Positions 63,107 to 64,000 of a stretch of DNA of 64,000 bases are shown here, one piece after another. Within the stretch, counting starts at the first letter, position 1. Each line of letters starts with the position of its first letter. Location: contig NZ_QYUO01000003.1 in the NCBI RefSeq assembly GCF_003591035.1, positions 1,178,001 through 1,242,000 of the forward strand. The letters run 5' to 3'. A program made the translations under genes and the position numbers. The notes beneath the pieces were generated by a model that was not told the origin of the DNA, searched no databases, and saw only the letters and a list, made by a program, of their open reading frames with translations. The stretch is from Noviherbaspirillum saxi (GTDB lineage: Bacteria > Pseudomonadota > Gammaproteobacteria > Burkholderiales > Burkholderiaceae_D).

Positions 63107-63694
63107 ATGAACCATATGCTCAGACCACCGTTCCACCGATTCCTGCCGATTGCATCGATCGCCTCGCTGTGCGTCCTTGCATCCTGCGGCGGCGTCAACG
63201 CGGACCCGGTAAACATGTGCGGCAAGCCCAGCCTCGAAGACCGCGCAGAAATCCTCGACCTCATTGCGAGATATGGACCGTATATCGATTATCGCGAAGC
63301 CAAGCCGTGGGCATCGTTGTTCACGGAGGATGGTGAACTGAACTATCCGAAGTTCGGCGACACTACCGGTGCCCGGGAAGTCGTCAAGGGTCGCGATGCA
63401 CTCGTGGCCTTTGCCTCGCAGAGTTCGGCACCTAACCTGGTATTTGCTCACTATCCCGGGCAGACGATTCTCGTTAGCGTCCGCACCGATCAGGTCAAGG
63501 CGCTCACCCCGGTAGCGACTGCGATGGTCAAAACCAACGCGCAACTGGCCGCCAACTACAACGGGTTGGGCGTCTATGAGGACGTGATCGTCAAGACTGC
63601 CAATGGTTGGCGCTTCCGGAGTCGCAGCGCCAACATCTACGCTGCTCTGCCGATGTCGCGGGATTTCCTGCCTTGCAATCCAGCGACGATGTAA
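63107..63694 (+). CDS. Exported NTF2-like (SnoaL_4) lipoprotein
   Basis: 195 residues with a signal sequence ending LCVLASCGG, a lipobox with Cys near residue 27. The mature part has SLEDRAEILDLIARYGPYID and the ASLFTEDGEL block, typical of SnoaL_4 proteins, which are usually cytoplasmic. Export of such a fold is unusual. It has GAAGGGA-type RBS upstream. It lies between the palindromic element and the operator of the hydrolase gene; I see no operator of its own. Confidence 0.85.
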   Translation: MNHMLRPPFHRFLPIASIASLCVLASCGGVNADPVNMCGKPSLEDRAEILDLIARYGPYIDYREAKPWASLFTEDGELNYPKFGDTTGAREVVKGRDALVAFASQSSAPNLVFAHYPGQTILVSVRTDQVKALTPVATAMVKTNAQLAANYNGLGVYEDVIVKTANGWRFRSRSANIYAALPMSRDFLPCNPATM

Positions 63695-63739
63695 ACGGCG
63701 CCGCCATCACGCTGGATCAGGCAACGGGCGTCTCGCGCA

Positions 63740-63759
63740 CATAGTCTGAAGAGACGATG
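63740..63759 (+). promoter_or_regulatory. Palindromic operator CATAGTC-N6-GACGATG upstream of the hydrolase
   Basis: CATAGTCTGAAGAGACGATG, 53 bp before the start codon of the alpha/beta hydrolase. The half-sites are identical to those at 33340 and 59608. Confidence 0.75.
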
Positions 63760-63812
63760 CGCCGCCTTGGGTCGTTTGCAATGATGGTTCCATCAAAGGA
63801 GGGGCTGCTGAT

Positions 63813-64000
63813 ATGACCCAAAAATTTCCCATCCCGTTCGGGAAAGAGGCGACGCTGAAGAACGGTCTGAAAATCCACTACCACGAGGCCGGCGGCGGCG
63901 CGCCAGTGGTGTTCCTGCACGGCAGCGGGCCGGGCGCCAGCGGCTATAGCAATTTCAAGGGCAACTATCCGGAATTCGCCGAAGCGGGCTGGCGCACCAT
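63813..64000 (+). CDS. Alpha/beta hydrolase, meta-cleavage product hydrolase type (3' end beyond window)
   Basis: Only the first 62 codons are visible. Start ATG 63813 has AAGGAGG. The segment VVFLHGSGPGASGYSNFKGN is the oxyanion-hole motif of C-C bond hydrolases such as BphD, MhpC and HsaD, which split ring-cleavage products into 2-hydroxypenta-2,4-dienoate and an acid. That product is the substrate of the hydratase encoded at 30964, so the two would be parts of one pathway. The rest of the gene was not seen. Confidence 0.85.
   Translation, partial: MTQKFPIPFGKEATLKNGLKIHYHEAGGGAPVVFLHGSGPGASGYSNFKGNYPEFAEAGWRT

Overview
The window looks like the chromosome of a free-living or plant-associated betaproteobacterium of the order Burkholderiales. 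The grounds are a complete TctDE-TctCBA tricarboxylate uptake locus, two further orphan Bug-type periplasmic receptors beside CoA-dependent catabolic genes, high GC content, and insertion-sequence families common in that order. A Herbaspirillum-like (Oxalobacteraceae) host would fit two exact HrpL-type hrp boxes near 50.5 and 53.1 kb, but no marker gene fixes the genus.

Layout. 1-2.9 kb: end of a TetR regulator and a monomeric isocitrate dehydrogenase. 3.3-4.4 kb: a LysM lipoprotein with a long variable-number repeat, bounded by 26-bp direct repeats. 4.7-9.8 kb: tctDE-tctCBA. 10.2-17.6 kb: CoA-linked catabolic genes (CoA-transferase, enoyl-CoA hydratase, thioesterase, MaoC) with two Bug receptors and two LysR regulators. 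17.6-20.3 kb: a nest of insertion sequences (IS5 family, IS630 family, and fragments of two more). 20.5-27.9 kb: an AcoR-type sigma-54 activator, a matching -24/-12 promoter, then aldehyde dehydrogenase, acyl-CoA ligase and alcohol dehydrogenase, which together turn an alcohol into an acyl-CoA; an acid phosphatase follows.

28-45 kb: a meta-cleavage lower pathway (hydratase, acylating aldehyde dehydrogenase, aldolase) led by a DUF1329 protein and ending with a TetR gene. Divergent to it is a sulfate-activation operon (cysD, cysNC, DHH phosphoesterase). Converging on that is a catabolic operon (DUF1302, DUF1329, NTF2-like, DUF1214, sulfotransferase, SDR, SRPBCC). 45.4-47.5 kb: an exported SurE-like protein, a lipoprotein and an EthD-like remnant. 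53.5-64 kb: XRE regulator, amidohydrolase, KshA-like Rieske oxygenase, third DUF1329, SDR, a foreign-looking block, and the start of a meta-cleavage hydrolase.

Two findings stand out. First, 47.9-53.0 kb holds a tandem 2612-bp duplication of an 828-residue protein. Each copy has a Ser/Pro-rich N-terminus, an RKRK basic cluster, and seven and a fraction 69-residue repeats. The repeats are almost invariant except at a few positions, and one of these is always N, S, H or K. Each copy is preceded by an exact hrp box (GGAACC-N16-CCACNNA), and the pair sits between inward-facing ends of an IS3-family element. They look like type III effectors with a polymorphic-repeat, TALE-like logic but with an unrelated repeat. 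Second, a palindromic operator, CATAGTC-N6-GACGATG, occurs exactly at three promoters and in a degenerate form at two sites. It links the sulfation genes, meta-cleavage genes, DUF1302/DUF1329 genes, an SDR and the hydrolase into one proposed regulon.
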